Source: Paenibacillus azoreducens
GTDB taxonomy: Bacteria > Bacillota > Bacilli > Paenibacillales > Paenibacillaceae
Assembly: GCF_021654775.1 (NCBI RefSeq)
Contig: NZ_AP025343.1
Location: 4,803,501 to 4,867,500 of the forward strand
DNA: 64,000 nucleotides
Reading direction: 5' to 3'
The notes under the pieces were generated by a model. It was not told the DNA's origin. It made no database searches and saw nothing but the letters and a program-made list of their open reading frames with translations. The position numbers were made by a program, and so were the translations under genes. This document shows, piece after piece, positions 1 to 10,088 of this stretch (its first letter is position 1; each line of letters begins with the position of its first letter).

Positions 1-28
1 ACAAACCGCCGGCTGCAATTTCTATGCG

Positions 29-1339
29 TTATCCCAGCTTCCGTTCCAAAATTTGCTGCAGCCGCTTGCGCACTGCTTCGACCGGTATTTCGGAAACGAC
101 AGGGTCCAGGAAACCGTAGATGATCAGCCTTTCCGCAGCCGACCGCGCGATGCCGCGCGACATCAGGTAATATACCTGCTCTGCGTTTACTTGTCCCACG
201 CTTGCCGCATGGCCTGCCATAACATCGTCTTCGTCGATCAGCAGAATCGGGTTCGCATCCCCGCGCGCCTTCGGGCTCAGCATCAGCACGCGCTCCGTCT
301 GCTGGCCGTTCGCTTTCGCCGAACCCTTTTCGATTTTCGTGATCCCGTTAATGATCACGGTCGCTTCGTCAGTTATGACCGCCCGGGTGACCATATCGCT
401 TTCCGAGCTGCGGCCGATATGAACCGCTCCCGTCGTCAGGCTCATTCGCTGCGACCCCGTACCGACAGTAATTACTTTCGCGTCTGATGTCGAGCCTGTT
501 CCTTTCAGGATCGTCTTCGTATCCGACAAGGTGTTGCCCTCATGCAGATCGCCGATAAGCCATTCGATCCGTGCGTCGTCCGCAAGCACGGCGCGGCGGA
601 ACGAAATATCAATCGCGGTATCGTCCATATGATGCACGGCAGCATATTGAACCCGCGCCCCCCTTTTAGCGAAGACTTCAACGGCTCCGTTATGGAACAG
701 GGTGGTCTCCGTTTCACCCAACGAGGCAGCTGCATTCTCCATGAAGCAGACGCGGCTGCCCTCATCAGCGATCACCAGCAGATGCGGCACAAACGCTGCT
801 TCCGCGTCGTCGGCATAAAGCACGGCCTGCACGGGCTCCGCAATTTCCACTCCCCGCGGCACGTACAGGAACACGCTCCCGTTCCACATGGCTGCATGCA
901 TCGCCGACAACTTATGCTCGTCCCGGGCGTAAGCCGTCATGAGATGCGTCCGTACCAGCTCTTCATGCGTACGGGCCGCTTCCTCAAGGCTCGACAGCAC
1001 GACGCCCTGGGCCTTCAACTCCTCCGGCAAACGGCTGTATACAACAGAGGAATTATGCTGTACGATAACTGCTCCGCCTACCTGCTCATCCAGCAAGGCG
1101 AGGACCTCTGACGGCAGCTCCGAAAGTAGGGAAACGGTCTGTCCGGGACGATATTCTCCTTGGGCATCCAGCATCCAACGATCGATTGGAGTTTTCTCCG
1201 GTTTCGGAAGTTCCAGGGCCGCTGCCCATTCGCCCGCTTCCTCCCGCCAAGCGACAAGCCAGGACGGCTCTTGTTTGCTGCGGGCGATGGCAGCGGCGGC
1301 TTTACGGTCAAAAAAAGCGGTTGATTTGCTCATGCTCAT
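29..1339 (-). CDS. sufD: Fe-S cluster assembly protein SufD
   Basis: SufD is a scaffold component of the SUF iron-sulfur assembly machinery and works with SufB and the ATPase SufC in the cytosol. The 436-residue protein has the family's shape: a helical N-terminus, a beta-helix core, and a C-terminal end containing DEDDVMAGHAASVGQ, with the conserved histidine near residue 370. The start follows a GGGGG-rich ribosome site in the short gap after sufC. Gene order sufC-sufD matches the Bacillales suf operon (sufCDSUB); sufS would be expected just beyond the left edge but too little sequence remains to see it. Confidence 0.95.
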   Translation of the reverse strand: MSMSKSTAFFDRKAAAAIARSKQEPSWLVAWREEAGEWAAALELPKPEKTPIDRWMLDAQGEYRPGQTVSLLSELPSEVLALLDEQVGGAVIVQHNSSVVYSRLPEELKAQGVVLSSLEEAARTHEELVRTHLMTAYARDEHKLSAMHAAMWNGSVFLYVPRGVEIAEPVQAVLYADDAEAAFVPHLLVIADEGSRVCFMENAAASLGETETTLFHNGAVEVFAKRGARVQYAAVHHMDDTAIDISFRRAVLADDARIEWLIGDLHEGNTLSDTKTILKGTGSTSDAKVITVGTGSQRMSLTTGAVHIGRSSESDMVTRAVITDEATVIINGITKIEKGSAKANGQQTERVLMLSPKARGDANPILLIDEDDVMAGHAASVGQVNAEQVYYLMSRGIARSAAERLIIYGFLDPVVSEIPVEAVRKRLQQILERKLG

Positions 1340-1356
1340 GTTGGCACACCCCCTTC

Positions 1357-2136
1357 TCAGGCCCGGCCCGTCGTCTCATCGACGATGCCCAGCTCTTCCT
1401 TGATCCAGTCGTAACCTTCCGCCTCCAGCCGTTCCGCCAGCTCCGGTCCTCCGGATTTCACGATCCGACCCTGCATCATGACATGAACGAAATCCGGACG
1501 GATATAATTCAACAAACGCTGGTAATGGGTAATAATAAGGAAACTGCGCTTTGCATCGCGCATGGCGTTGACCCCTGCTGCGACGATTTTGAGCGCATCG
1601 ATGTCGAGTCCGGAGTCGATCTCGTCCAAAATAGACAGCTGCGGCTCAATCATCAACATCTGCAAAATTTCGTTTCGTTTCTTTTCGCCGCCGGAAAAAC
1701 CTTCGTTCAAATAGCGGTGCATAAACTCGGGATCCATCTCGAGCTCCTTCATTTTGCCTTCCATCAGGCGAATGAATTTGATCAAGGAGATTTCATCGCC
1801 TTCCGGCCGCCGTGCGTTGATCGCGCTGCGCAGGAAATCGGCGTTGGTAACGCCCGTAATTTCGCTTGGATATTGCATCGCCAGAAACAAACCGGCACGC
1901 GCCCGTTCATCGACGCCCATTTCCAGCACGTCTTCCCCTTCAAGATAAACCTCGCCTTCGGTCACTTCATATTTCGGGTGCCCCATGATAGAGGAAGCCA
2001 GCGTGCTTTTGCCAGTGCCGTTCGGGCCCATGATGGCATGTACTTCTCCCTTTTGGATGGAAAGATCGAATCCTTTTAATATTTCCTTGCCTTCAATTAC
2101 TGAGTTCAGCCCCCGAATTTCAAACAAGTTAGCCAT
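1357..2136 (-). CDS. sufC: Fe-S cluster assembly ATPase SufC
   Basis: ABC-type ATPase that drives the SufBD scaffold. Residues read as a single ABC domain: Walker [10 protein letters not shown] near residue 35, signature FSGGEKKR, and Walker [13 protein letters not shown]. At 259 residues it has the usual length. The reading frame extends upstream, but the ATG at 2136 is chosen because AGGAGG lies 8 bases before it and the protein then begins [10 protein letters not shown], as in the family. It lies 17 bases before sufD in the same operon and 84 bases after the CBS gene. Confidence 0.96.
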   Translation of the reverse strand: MANLFEIRGLNSVIEGKEILKGFDLSIQKGEVHAIMGPNGTGKSTLASSIMGHPKYEVTEGEVYLEGEDVLEMGVDERARAGLFLAMQYPSEITGVTNADFLRSAINARRPEGDEISLIKFIRLMEGKMKELEMDPEFMHRYLNEGFSGGEKKRNEILQMLMIEPQLSILDEIDSGLDIDALKIVAAGVNAMRDAKRSFLIITHYQRLLNYIRPDFVHVMMQGRIVKSGGPELAERLEAEGYDWIKEELGIVDETTGRA

Positions 2137-2220
2137 ATTGTTACTCCTCCTGTTCTTTGCTACGAATATAAATTTGATGATTAAAGAAATGCATCCGATG
2201 CGATTGCCCATGATTCGGCT

Positions 2221-2682
2221 TTATTCCACTGGATATAGCTGCTTGCGAAATAGGCCGCGGATCAACTCATGAGAGCTGATCATTCCTTTGAGTACGCCGT
2301 TCCCCTCCACGAGGACGCATCCGGCATGTTTCTTGCACAGGAGCGAAGCTACCTCGCCTGCTTCCTCTTCCATGGGTACGATCACCGTTTTCCGGTTGGC
2401 GATTTCAATGGGGCTGTGCTGCAGAAGCCTGTTGATTTTGGATTCCAGCGGTTCCTGATCGAGCCACACGCCGGAAGCGTAAAAAATATTATAAAAAACA
2501 TGATGCCTTCCCAGCCAATGCAAAATGTCCTTCACGCTGATGCTTCCGAGAATTTCATTTCCCTCGTTAACGACAGGCAGCGTGTTCACACGATGGTGGA
2601 CCATTTTGTCAATCACGTCCAAAAAGGAGTCATCCTCTTTGACTTTAACGGCATGCTGCATCATAACGTCTAATGCCCGCAT
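2221..2682 (-). CDS. CBS-domain protein (possible regulator)
   Basis: A 153-residue stand-alone pair of CBS domains: the first spans about residues 1-60 (VMMQHAVKVKEDDSFLDVID), the second about residues 80-145. CBS pairs usually bind adenosine nucleotides or sense ligands; no catalytic domain is attached, so the role is unknown. The ATG at 2682 is preferred (GAGGGG nearby); a TTG at 2742 or ATG at 2718 would lengthen it. It is the first gene after a Fur-box promoter and precedes sufC by 84 bases, suggesting co-expression with iron-sulfur assembly. Confidence 0.75.
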   Translation of the reverse strand: MRALDVMMQHAVKVKEDDSFLDVIDKMVHHRVNTLPVVNEGNEILGSISVKDILHWLGRHHVFYNIFYASGVWLDQEPLESKINRLLQHSPIEIANRKTVIVPMEEEAGEVASLLCKKHAGCVLVEGNGVLKGMISSHELIRGLFRKQLYPVE

Positions 2683-2789
2683 CCTTCTCTTCCCCTCTTT
2701 CCATGAATTGATTTTCATTTCGTCTCTCGGATCGTCATACAAAGGGTCTCCCCGTTTTGTTTCCGGATTCTTTTTCTCCTTTACTCTAT

Positions 2790-2818
2790 AATATAACGAT
2801 AATGATTATCATTATCAA
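2790..2818 (-). promoter_or_regulatory. Promoter with an embedded Fur box
   Basis: On the minus strand a -35 TTGATA (2813-2818) and a -10 TATATT (2790-2795) are separated by exactly 17 bases. The spacer contains GATAATGATTATCATTATC (2798-2816), which can also be read as two overlapping Bacillus-type 7-1-7 Fur sites with one mismatch each. Fur bound here would block the promoter of the CBS-sufC-sufD genes when iron is plentiful. Confidence 0.82.
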
Positions 2819-2829
2819 TTATAAAGAAA

Positions 2830-2856
2830 TAAAAAAACCTCCTTCCAGGTTTATAT
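2830..2856 (-). terminator. Weak terminator-like hairpin
   Basis: Minus-strand AAACCT and AGGTTT pair around a six-base loop and are followed by T residues. No minus-strand gene ends here, so its role is doubtful. Confidence 0.25.
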
Positions 2857-2912
2857 GGATCGCCTTAACGGCAATCGATGTCTGCAATCTAACGCTTGCG
2901 GACAATATATAT

Positions 2913-2928
2913 ATGCGATATATTACAT
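2913..2928. promoter_or_regulatory. Predicted GntR operator at the ilvD promoter
   Basis: The sequence ATGCGATATATTACAT differs at two bases from the perfect palindrome ATGCAATATATTGCAT found before leuA, and also resembles a site before the gntR gene. It overlaps the candidate -10 TATATT (2919-2924), which lies 17 bases after TTGCGG (2896-2901). Binding here would repress ilvD. Confidence 0.65.
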
Positions 2929-3026
2929 ACTAGTGGAGCGACTATGACGTGTCAACTGTTTCTTGCAAAACATTTTCAAACTGCGGGAACGTACCCACTT
3001 TTATTGAACGGAGAGGAGAAATTTTG

Positions 3027-4721
<1,695 letters not shown>

Positions 4722-4807
4722 AAAATATCGCCCATAGGAAGGGCATGTACGGATCCAGTTACATCCGCTCTAAGCATGCAATATCTGGACGTGCCAGTAT
4801 GCCCGAC

Positions 4808-4838
4808 ATCCGGAGCTTAAGTTGAAGCTCCGGATTTT
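4808..4838 (+). terminator. ilvD terminator
   Basis: An 11-bp stem, ATCCGGAGCTT with AAGCTCCGGAT, has a six-base loop and ends in TTTT. It lies about 90 bases after the ilvD stop. Confidence 0.8.
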
Positions 4839-4841
4839 CAA

Positions 4842-6728
4842 ATCGAGTAGGAGGGGGTGACGAACCCCCGTCCTCTCACACCACCGTACATGCGGGTCCG
4901 CATACGGCGGTTCCAAAAGGTTAACAAAGTTCCAAATAACGAGAAAGCAGACTTTTCAGCCCTTTCGCTTCCCAATAGGATGTCGGAAGGGCGTTATTCA
5001 TGTTTCGGGACATTTCCCAAGCTCCTCTGCGGGAGTTGGCCATGATGAAAGTGGCCCAGTCTGGCACGCCCAAGGCCCGGAGTTCTCGGATACGCGTACG
5101 TACTCGCTTCCATTGTTTCCATAGGCACATGCGCAATCTTCTTCGGATCCATTTGTCCAATCTCTCGTAGTGTTTCTGGGCTGAGGCCAGACGAAAGTAG
5201 CCCAGCCAGCCCATCAGATAGCGATTGAGACGAGCAATCCTCTCTTCCATCGCTATCGGGCGGGTGCGGCTTGTGAGCTCCCGGATCTTCTCCTTCAATC
5301 GGTGTATCGTCTTGGGGGCTAGTCGAATCGTAGCCTTCTTGTTCGACAGAAAACTAAAGCCAAGAAACTTACGGTTCCATGGCCGGTCCACCGCGCTCTT
5401 CTCCCGATTCACTTTCAGTTTTAGCTTTCCTTCTACATAGCGTGTCACCGACTCCATCACACGCTCTCCTGCTCGTTTACTCGCGACGAAGATATTACAG
5501 TCGTCCGCGTAGCGGACAAACCGCAATCCTCTCCGGTGAAGCTCTCGATCCAGATCGTCCAGCAGGATGTTGGCCAAGAGTGGACTGAGCGGACCACCTT
5601 GCGGCGTTCCTTCCTCGGTCTTTTGGCAAACTCCGTTTTCCATCGCTCCGGCACTCAGGTAAGCTCGGATCAGCTTCAACACTCGCTTGTCCTTCACCTT
5701 CCGTGCCACCTTGGCCATGAGCATATCATGATTCACCTGGTCAAAGAACTTCTCCAGGTCCAGATCTACGACCCATCTTCGGCCGCTTTGGATATAGTGC
5801 TGCGCTTGCTTCACTGCGTCATGAGCCCGCTTTCCGGGTCTAAAGCCGTAGCTGTACCACGAAAAGTGAGCATCAAACATCGGATTCATCACTTGTAGAA
5901 GCGCTTGCTGGAGGAAGCGGTCCATTACGGTCGGGATACCGAGCAGCCGTACGCCGCCTCCGGGTTTGGGGATTTCCACCCGTTTGACTGGCGCCGGCCG
6001 GTAGGTTCCCGCCAGAAGTTCGGCTTTCACCGTTTCCCAGTGAGTTTTCAGGTAAGCTTGTAGCTCGGCTACCGTTACACCGTCCACACCAGGACCTCCT
6101 CCGTTTTGGACCACCCGCTTGTAAGCGAGCCGAAGGTTATCTCCTTCGAGCATGTTCTCCAGCAGGTCGTTTTGGTCTTCGCGAGAGGAAGGGGCGACTT
6201 GTGCCGGTGAAGAGCTCGGCGCTCCAACATACCCTTGCGGCTTCACCGCTTCTCTCTGCTGGAAGCTCCCTTGCGGGATATTCGGCTGTCTTCGCTTTTC
6301 ACTCGAACGCATCGGTTTCCTCTCTCCTTTCGGTTCGGCCCTTCCGTTTTCCGGTGTCCCGTACTCGCGTACTATGGCCTCTCCTGACTCCTGCGGGTTC
6401 AGCACAGCCGGAAGGCTGTGGTTACGAAGTGACTTCGCATTTTTTTTTCTCCCGCAGGTCTCCCCAGATAAGAACGTCATCTTTCCGCCCGCGACCACTG
6501 GAGTTTACAGGAATAGCCTTTGGCGGCTTGGGATTTCGTTGTGTGAAGGCAACTCATCCGGCTATCCCTGCCTCGAATCCAGTTCGTGTACCTTGGCCCG
6601 TGCTTTTGCCTCCGGCTTCCTTCAGATTCTGCCTCGCGACAGACACCCTTGCCCTTGGCTAACGGTAGGCGCTCGCCAGCCCCCGTTCAGGACTTTCACC
6701 CTAGAGATGACGCCCATGCTGGGCGTAC
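4842..6728 (-). mobile_element. Group IIC intron with maturase gene
   Basis: The minus-strand RNA begins GTACGCCCAGCATGGGCG, resembling the 5' end of bacterial class C introns. It ends with a domain V-like hairpin (4880-4914, GAACCGCCGTATGCGG...CATGTACGGTGG) and a domain VI stem, closing CCTACTCGAT. The maturase lies in the domain IV position. The 5' end falls a few bases after the T-run of the leuA terminator, the site class C introns favour. The boundaries are set by consensus and may be off by one or two bases. No disruption of a gene is seen. Confidence 0.85.
4921..6312 (-). CDS. ltrA: Group II intron reverse transcriptase/maturase
   Basis: Supports splicing and retrohoming of the surrounding intron. 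The 463-residue protein has RT0-RT7 motifs, including GGGPGVDGVTV near residue 75, the TPQGGPLSPLLANI block, and the catalytic RYADDCNIFV. A maturase X domain follows (LNRYLMGWLGYFRLA). There is no HNH endonuclease domain, as usual in class C. The open frame extends upstream, but the ATG at 6312 is chosen because GGAGAGAGG lies before it. The frame is intact, so the intron could be active. Confidence 0.95.
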   Translation of the reverse strand: MRSSEKRRQPNIPQGSFQQREAVKPQGYVGAPSSSPAQVAPSSREDQNDLLENMLEGDNLRLAYKRVVQNGGGPGVDGVTVAELQAYLKTHWETVKAELLAGTYRPAPVKRVEIPKPGGGVRLLGIPTVMDRFLQQALLQVMNPMFDAHFSWYSYGFRPGKRAHDAVKQAQHYIQSGRRWVVDLDLEKFFDQVNHDMLMAKVARKVKDKRVLKLIRAYLSAGAMENGVCQKTEEGTPQGGPLSPLLANILLDDLDRELHRRGLRFVRYADDCNIFVASKRAGERVMESVTRYVEGKLKLKVNREKSAVDRPWNRKFLGFSFLSNKKATIRLAPKTIHRLKEKIRELTSRTRPIAMEERIARLNRYLMGWLGYFRLASAQKHYERLDKWIRRRLRMCLWKQWKRVRTRIRELRALGVPDWATFIMANSRRGAWEMSRNMNNALPTSYWEAKGLKSLLSRYLELC

Positions 6729-6734
6729 CTCAAA

Positions 6735-6776
6735 AAGAAGCTATCACCCGGCAAATCAGGTGATAGCTTCTTTTGC
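6735..6776 (-). terminator. leuA terminator and intron target
   Basis: Minus-strand AAGAAGCTATCACC pairs with GGTGATAGCTTCTT across a short loop and ends in TTTTT, directly after leuA. The group IIC intron begins about seven bases beyond the stem. Confidence 0.9.
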
Positions 6777-6784
6777 GGTTACGA

Positions 6785-8326
6785 TTAAGATATCGAAATA
6801 TTGCCTCTGAGACGGCGGTTTTTTTGACTGATTAACCGGTTCAAAGCGTCCACATAAGCCTTCGCGCTCGCTTCCAAAATATCCGTGCTCATCCCGCGGC
6901 CTTGTACGGTTTCCTCATGCTGTTTCAGAACGACATGCACCTCGCCTTGAGCATCCTTTCCATGGGTTACCGATTTGATCATATAATCCTCTAGTTCAAC
7001 CTGCTCCCCGGTTGCTTGATCGATGGCATTGTATATCGCGTCAACCGAACCGTTGCCCTCGGCGGATTGCTCCAGCACATTCCCGTCCCCTTTGACCATT
7101 CGTACAAGAGCAGTAGGAGCCGAATGATTGTCATAATTCACCCGGACAAACTCAAGTTTGTAGATCCCTGATGACGGTGAAATCTTATTAGTCATCAAGG
7201 CATGGATATCTTCATCCAGCACATTCTTTTTCTTGTCGGCCAAGGCTTTGAACTTGGCAAAGGCCTCGCCCAGTTCTTCTTCGCTCAAAAGATACCCCAT
7301 ATCGATCAATCTTTCTTTGAAAGCATGCCGCCCGGAATGCTTGCCGAGCACCAGCTTGCTTTCTTTTAAACCGATCGTTTCCGGCGTAATGATCTCATAT
7401 GTGGTCCGTTCCTTCAGCATCCCGTCCTGATGAATACCCGATTCATGCACAAAAGCGTTGGCGCCGACGATCGCTTTGTTGCCGGGCACGGCCATCCCCG
7501 TGTATTTGCTCACCATGCGGCTGGTGCGGTAAATTTCGTTTAATACCAGGCCGGTTTTGGCGTTCATATAATCGCCTCTTGTTTCCAGCGCAAGGGCCAC
7601 CTCTTCGGTCGAGGTATTGCCTGCGCGTTCGCCGATGCCATTGATCGTGCCTTCGATTTGATCGGCACCGTTGTACACAGCAGCAAGCGTATTGGCTGTC
7701 GCCATTCCCAAATCATCATGACAGTGGGTGCTGAGCTGGATTTTTTCAATGCCCGGCACCGTCTCTTTCACCGTCTTGAATATATTCCCGTACTGCTCAG
7801 GCATGGCAAACCCGACCGTATCCGGCAAATTGACGACCGAAGCCCCGGCTTTGATAGCCATATCAACGACTTCGCAAATAAAATCGAGTTCCGTCCGGCT
7901 CGAATCCTCCGCCGAAAACTCCACCCTGTCAAAATATTTTCTGCCATACCGGATCGCGGCGGCAGCCGTCTCAAGCACCTTGGCTTTATCCATGTGGAGC
8001 TTGTATTTGCGGTGGATCGGCGAAATCGCCAAAAACAAATGGAGACAAGGGTCCTGCGCACTCTTCAGCGCTTCTCTGATCGCATCGATGTCCCGTTCGT
8101 GGCAGCGCCCAAAAGCCGTGACGGTTGCGTTTTTAATGGCTGCCGCCACCTGCTGCACGCTTTCGACTTCGCCAAGCGATGTTGCCGGAAATCCGGCTTC
8201 GATCCGGTCGATGCCAAGCTTTTCGAGCTGCAGAGCGATTTCCACCTTCTCCTGTGCGGTCAGGCTGACGCCTGGCGCTTGCTCGCCGTCTCTTAATGTC
8301 GTATCCAAAACGTAGATTTTTCTCAT
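6785..8326 (-). CDS. leuA: 2-isopropylmalate synthase
   Basis: First committed enzyme of leucine synthesis: condenses acetyl-CoA with 2-ketoisovalerate. The 513-residue product has the HMGL-like barrel with TTLRDGEQAPGVSLT at the start and STHCHDDLGMATANTLAA near residue 200, then a C-terminal LeuA allosteric domain (about 370-500) that usually binds leucine. The ATG at 8326 follows GAGGCGGG; the longer open frame upstream lacks family sequence. It is a lone gene, controlled by a leucine T-box and probably by the nearby GntR protein. Confidence 0.95.
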   Translation of the reverse strand: MRKIYVLDTTLRDGEQAPGVSLTAQEKVEIALQLEKLGIDRIEAGFPATSLGEVESVQQVAAAIKNATVTAFGRCHERDIDAIREALKSAQDPCLHLFLAISPIHRKYKLHMDKAKVLETAAAAIRYGRKYFDRVEFSAEDSSRTELDFICEVVDMAIKAGASVVNLPDTVGFAMPEQYGNIFKTVKETVPGIEKIQLSTHCHDDLGMATANTLAAVYNGADQIEGTINGIGERAGNTSTEEVALALETRGDYMNAKTGLVLNEIYRTSRMVSKYTGMAVPGNKAIVGANAFVHESGIHQDGMLKERTTYEIITPETIGLKESKLVLGKHSGRHAFKERLIDMGYLLSEEELGEAFAKFKALADKKKNVLDEDIHALMTNKISPSSGIYKLEFVRVNYDNHSAPTALVRMVKGDGNVLEQSAEGNGSVDAIYNAIDQATGEQVELEDYMIKSVTHGKDAQGEVHVVLKQHEETVQGRGMSTDILEASAKAYVDALNRLISQKNRRLRGNISIS

Positions 8327-8597
8327 GTTTATCCCGCCTCTCTTGTTTTTGGTTAAGTTTGCTTCATTGACCCAAGGCATCCCGCATCGGATATGCGTTC
8401 CGGCTGGCACTATTCTTGACTCCGCTTCTGTTATCCCCCTGTTTGATTCCCCCCTTTGGTTTCACTTAATTTACCGCCGCGTTTCACTTTGACCCCCGGC
8501 TTGCAGGACAAAGCTATTAAGCGGAGGGTTCAGGAGATCAGCCCGGAAGTGATCGTGAATTTTCCCCTCATCCCCTCAACCTTCTGCTCAATAACAC

Positions 8598-8880
8598 GAA
8601 AAAACTCCTTCCATCCCCTACGCGTTCATGCGTATCTTAGGGACGAAAGGAGCCTGGAAGCTCTTTACGTGGTACCACCCATTTTCACTGCATTACAACC
8701 TGTGCAGCCTCAAGACCAGCTCACGGCCGGACGCCGCACGATAACGTGTGCCAATCCGATCTCCCCTACCAACAAACACCGATTCAGGGAAATAGCTCAG
8801 AGGCGAGTCGGCTGTCGGGATTACGACGGTGCTTCCAGCTGCTGCACCGCTCTCTGGACATAAGAGCCCCTGCCTGCTCC
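8598..8880 (-). promoter_or_regulatory. Leucine T-box leader of leuA
   Basis: The minus-strand RNA carries the stem I AG-bulge region GTCCAGAGAGCGGTG (near 8860). The specifier region GACTCGCCTCTGAGC follows, with leucine codon CTC at 8805-8807. The T-box core GGGTGGTACCACG is at 8668-8680. A terminator (8598-8655) pairs CTCCTTTCGTCCCTA with TAGGGGATGGAAGGAG before TTTTTT. Uncharged leucine tRNA would stabilise the antiterminator. About 270 bases separate the terminator from the leuA start; nothing else was recognised in that stretch. Confidence 0.93.
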
Positions 8881-8932
8881 TCTTCATAGCTTGTGTTTAT
8901 GTTCATTCATTACCACATTAAAGCACTGAGGA

Positions 8933-8948
8933 ATGCAATATATTGCAT
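8933..8948. promoter_or_regulatory. Predicted GntR operator at the leuA promoter
   Basis: ATGCAATATATTGCAT is a perfect 16-bp palindrome immediately after the leuA -10 element, a classic repressor position. Near-identical sites lie at the ilvD and gntR promoters. Confidence 0.75.
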
Positions 8949-8977
8949 ATTATATTATGGTGAATGGAGTAGCGCAA
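8949..8977 (-). promoter_or_regulatory. leuA promoter
   Basis: On the minus strand -35 TTGCGC (8972-8977) and -10 TATAAT (8949-8954) are 17 bases apart, upstream of the T-box stem I. Confidence 0.7.
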
Positions 8978-9131
8978 CCATTATTTTGGAATTCGAAAGT
9001 CATGAGCTGGATTGAATGCCTAAGAAAGGAAGAGTGTGATGCGTAAGTTGTTGCTGATGAAAAAAAATATGGATATAACTGTAAAGTGACACTGTGACTG
9101 ATATTAAGTTTATTTGCATTGCGTACAAAAA

Positions 9132-9147
9132 ATGCGATATATTATAT
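9132..9147. promoter_or_regulatory. Predicted operator at the gntR promoter
   Basis: ATGCGATATATTATAT matches the ilvD and leuA operators and overlaps the AT-rich -10 region upstream of the GntR gene, suggesting autoregulation. Confidence 0.6.
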
Positions 9148-9170
9148 ACTGATAAACTGGCAGCATTTTT

Positions 9171-9184
9171 ACGATATATTGCCT
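9171..9184. promoter_or_regulatory. Second operator-like site before gntR
   Basis: ACGATATATTGCCT is a partial copy of the palindrome, 18 bases before the gntR start codon, where a bound repressor could block elongation or initiation. Confidence 0.4.
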
Positions 9185-9202
9185 GCAAAGAGGTGAATTC
9201 AT

Positions 9203-9868
9203 ATGCCGATTCCAACCGATTACTCCACTCCCGTCCGACTATCTGCCAAAGACAGGGCCCTGTCCCAAATTCAAAGGTGGATTATCGAAGGAACGCTGCA
9301 GCCTGAGGAAAAATTAAACGATGCGGAATTAGCATCAGCTTTGGGCGTCAGCCGGACTCCCGTAAGAGAAGCGCTGCAGATTTTAGAGATGAAAGGGCTT
9401 GTCCAGATGTCTCCCGGCAAAGATACGAGGGTCACGAAAATCGAAGAAGCGGATATTGTGAAGCTATATGCTCCTCTTGCCGCTCTGCATGCGTTGGCCG
9501 CGGAAACTGCCGCTCCGCTCATTCAGCCCGAGCATATCCGGAAGCTGCATGAACTAAACGACAAGTTCGCCAAGTTTATGGACGAAGAGGATTTATATCA
9601 GGCGATTGAATATGACGAAAAGTTTCATAATTTAATCGTGGATATTTCGGATAATCCCCACATTGCTTCCTTCAGTTCTTCCTTACAGATGCATATCCGC
9701 AGATACAAATATATCTTTCTGAAGAAGCCTTTAGGGGAGTCGCAAACCGCGGCCCAGGAGCACCGGGAAATTATTCATGCTCTCGAAGCGCATGATGCTG
9801 AAGGAGCCGCACGCTGTATGAAAAGAAATTTCCTTGGACCGTTGGAAGAAGTCAAACGCCTGCTTTGA
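9203..9868 (+). CDS. GntR-family (FadR/FCD) transcriptional regulator
   Basis: DNA-binding regulator of 221 residues. A winged helix spans about residues 12-75 (SRTPVREALQILEMKGLV is the recognition helix region). An all-helical FCD ligand domain follows, with histidines typical of metal-dependent ligand binding (FHNLIVDISDNPH; EHREIIHALEAHDAEGAARCM). GAGGTG precedes the ATG. The shared palindrome at the ilvD, leuA and own promoters suggests that it controls branched-chain amino acid genes. The ligand is unknown. Confidence 0.88.
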   Translation: MPIPTDYSTPVRLSAKDRALSQIQRWIIEGTLQPEEKLNDAELASALGVSRTPVREALQILEMKGLVQMSPGKDTRVTKIEEADIVKLYAPLAALHALAAETAAPLIQPEHIRKLHELNDKFAKFMDEEDLYQAIEYDEKFHNLIVDISDNPHIASFSSSLQMHIRRYKYIFLKKPLGESQTAAQEHREIIHALEAHDAEGAARCMKRNFLGPLEEVKRLL

Positions 9869-10088
9869 GAGTAACGTCTATTGACGTGCTTTATGACAAC
9901 AGATTGCTTTTAGACGATAGTTTGTCTGAGATCAGGTTGCATATCCATGAAGTTTATACTTTCAGGTACCGAAAAAAATAAACGGCTGAGCAATTGCATT
10001 GCTTCGCCGTTTATTTTTTATAACTTGTTTTTTTTACCTGCAGCCGATCAAAAGACATTAACCGCATCGAAGATATGACGTTACTCTC
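9867..10088. repeat. Intergenic segment bounded by 12-bp inverted repeats
   Basis: GAGAGTAACGTC (9867-9878) and GACGTTACTCTC (10077-10088) form perfect inverted repeats that run over the stop codons of two convergent genes. The left part contains a weak copy of the three-hairpin repeat (ACGTCTATTGACGT, 9874-9887). This could be a small insertion or chance symmetry. Confidence 0.4.
9973..10019. terminator. Bidirectional terminator
   Basis: AAATAAACGGC and GCCGTTTATTT pair around a 19-base loop, with A-run before and T-run after, between the convergent gntR and MocR genes. Confidence 0.8.

Noticed and set aside
1186..2079. 297-codon plus-strand ORF opposite sufD/sufC
   Set aside because: It is a shadow frame across two strongly conserved genes and has no independent signals.
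2830..2856. Real terminator between the Fur promoter and ilvD
   Set aside because: The stem is only six pairs and no transcript is known to end there, so it is kept only as a low-confidence entry.
4921..6312. Reverse transcriptase as part of a retron, DGR or defence system
   Set aside because: The intron 5' end, domain V/VI and terminator target are all present, so it is a group II intron maturase.
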